A stretch of 64,000 nt of DNA, taken from the NCBI GenBank assembly GCA_018806915.1, contig JAGKQI010000104.1, forward strand, positions 1,054,001-1,118,000, given 5' to 3'. The position numbers and the translations under genes were made by a program. Positions 63,237 through 64,000 of the stretch are shown piece by piece. The notes below the pieces were generated by a model, which saw nothing but the letters and a program-made list of their open reading frames with translations, was not told the DNA's origin and did no database searches. Each line of letters opens with the position of its first letter. Within the stretch, counting starts at the first letter, position 1. Source of the DNA: Phytophthora colocasiae (Eukaryota > Oomycota > Peronosporomycetes > Peronosporales > Peronosporaceae).

Positions 63237-64000
63237 ATGACGTTCTCCAAGGATTCACGGCTCTCTCCGTCGGCATCTACTTGCACTTCTGCCACGTCAT
63301 CCAGCGACAGCAACGCGGCATTCCCCGCGTCTAAGCGCAGCGTAATGCCTGAGCCAACGGCCTTGACGCGCCTGTCACCCACAACAGAGGTGGCGATCCG
63401 CTTGCTGCCCGGCAACGACGTACGTTCTCACCGTTACAATTGCATCGCTATTGCCTGGTTGCTAACAAAAAAATGTTCGTATAATATTCTGATCTTACAG
63501 CGCTGCGTGGACTGCAAGGCCATTTGTCCCCAATGGGCGGGTGTCTCTTTCGGTGTGTTGCTATGTCTGGCCTGTGCAGGCAAACACCGCTCGCTGGGTG
63601 TGCAAACGAGCTTCGTCAAGTCGCTGGTCATGGATGCCTGGTCAGTTAATGAGATTCGCGCTCTGGAGCTCGGTGGTAATGGCAAATGGATAGCAGTATG
63701 TGCTGGAACTGGTGTTTCTGATCTCCCCATGGAGGAGAAGTACGCTTCAGGCATCGCAAAAGCTTACAGGAGTCGAGTAGCTCTATCTGCTGCAAAAGAT
63801 CCATCGGTGGAGTGCGCATTCACAGTGACATCGTTCCTGTCAATGCTTGCTGGGATCACATCTCCAAGTGAAGAAAGTCCTGTTGGAAGCTCTAAAGAAG
63901 AACCAGAAATGTCCCCGACAACGACGTTGAAGATGCGTCCTGTGAATGATCCTGCGGATTGCACAACTGTCAAGTGCACGACATGCAGTTCATTGGTTCT
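63237..64000 (+). CDS. ArfGAP-domain protein, 5' part (runs off the window)
   Basis: Exon 1 is 63237-63419; a GTACGT donor and a TTACAG acceptor at 63500 join it to exon 2 (63501 to beyond the window end) in frame. The junction creates 'LLPGNDRCVDC', the start of the ArfGAP domain. Its zinc finger is 'CVDCKAICPQWAGVSFGVLL' then 'CLACAGKHRSLGV', a C-x2-C-x16-C-x2-C, with the arginine finger in 'KHRSLGV'. Next comes 'TSFVKSLVMDAW' and 'LELGGNGKW'. ArfGAPs stimulate GTP hydrolysis on ARF GTPases in vesicle coat cycles. A further CxxC ('KCTTCSSLV') begins at the window edge, so a second zinc-binding module may follow. The N-terminal 60 residues are Ser/Thr-rich. The start codon is the first in-frame Met and is not certain. 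Confidence 0.88.
   Translation, partial: MTFSKDSRLSPSASTCTSATSSSDSNAAFPASKRSVMPEPTALTRLSPTTEVAIRLLPGNDVRSHRYNCIAIAWLLTKKCSYNILILQRCVDCKAICPQWAGVSFGVLLCLACAGKHRSLGVQTSFVKSLVMDAWSVNEIRALELGGNGKWIAVCAGTGVSDLPMEEKYASGIAKAYRSRVALSAAKDPSVECAFTVTSFLSMLAGITSPSEESPVGSSKEEPEMSPTTTLKMRPVNDPADCTTVKCTTCSSLV

Overview
The window looks like nuclear DNA of an oomycete, probably Phytophthora or a close relative. The evidence is exact or near-exact matches to the oomycete initiator-type core promoter upstream of two genes, a Crinkler-type nuclease-kinase protein, very short phase-aware introns (about 37-80 bp), closely packed genes, and degraded Ty3/Gypsy and SINE elements next to ordinary eukaryotic housekeeping genes. 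Layout from left to right: (1) 1-4.7 kb is a decayed chromodomain-type Ty3/Gypsy retrotransposon. (2) 5.1-6.2 kb is a Crinkler-like PD-(D/E)xK nuclease plus kinase-like ORF. (3) 6.2-9.3 kb is gene-poor, with a perfect 62-bp palindrome and a frameshifted SET-domain pseudogene. (4) 9.5-14.8 kb holds two tandem GH3 beta-glucosidase genes; the first has a single-base frameshift and the second a hydrophobic, GPI-like tail. (5) 14.9-46.3 kb is the main feature: 18 paralogous genes in one head-to-tail array, all on the minus strand, plus at least one relict 5' fragment. Each encodes an acidic N-terminal segment, a basic leucine-zipper-like region, a second basic/coiled-coil segment and a C-terminal domain of about 250 residues that I read as START-like. 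Most copies share two phase-0 introns at identical places. Copies 11 and 12 lack intron 1 and copy 1 lacks both. (6) 46.5-64 kb is a housekeeping block: YIF1, DCP2, PRP3, a TTP-like tandem CCCH protein, a TLC-domain protein, FIS1, an importin-5-type karyopherin and the 5' part of an ArfGAP gene. The array shows active birth and death. Copies 2, 5 and 6 carry frameshifts or a nonsense codon. Copy 15 is split by a tRNA-derived SINE with a 10-bp target-site duplication. A second, 5'-truncated copy of the same SINE, about 99% identical over their shared part, lies between copies 16 and 17 with a 17-bp duplication. A theta-like GST gene with its own oomycete initiator and a perfect 27-bp inverted repeat sits on the opposite strand between copies 12 and 13. 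The spacers between array genes are mostly 50-230 bp. Two subfamilies are visible: copies 1, 16, 17 and 18 (array ends) and copies 2-15 (centre). The fusion of a zipper-type DNA-binding region to a START-like domain resembles, in architecture only, plant HD-Zip-START factors and suggests a lipid- or ligand-responsive regulator family. That function is inference. Gene-level splice models below were built by hand from GT/AG sites and frame consistency.
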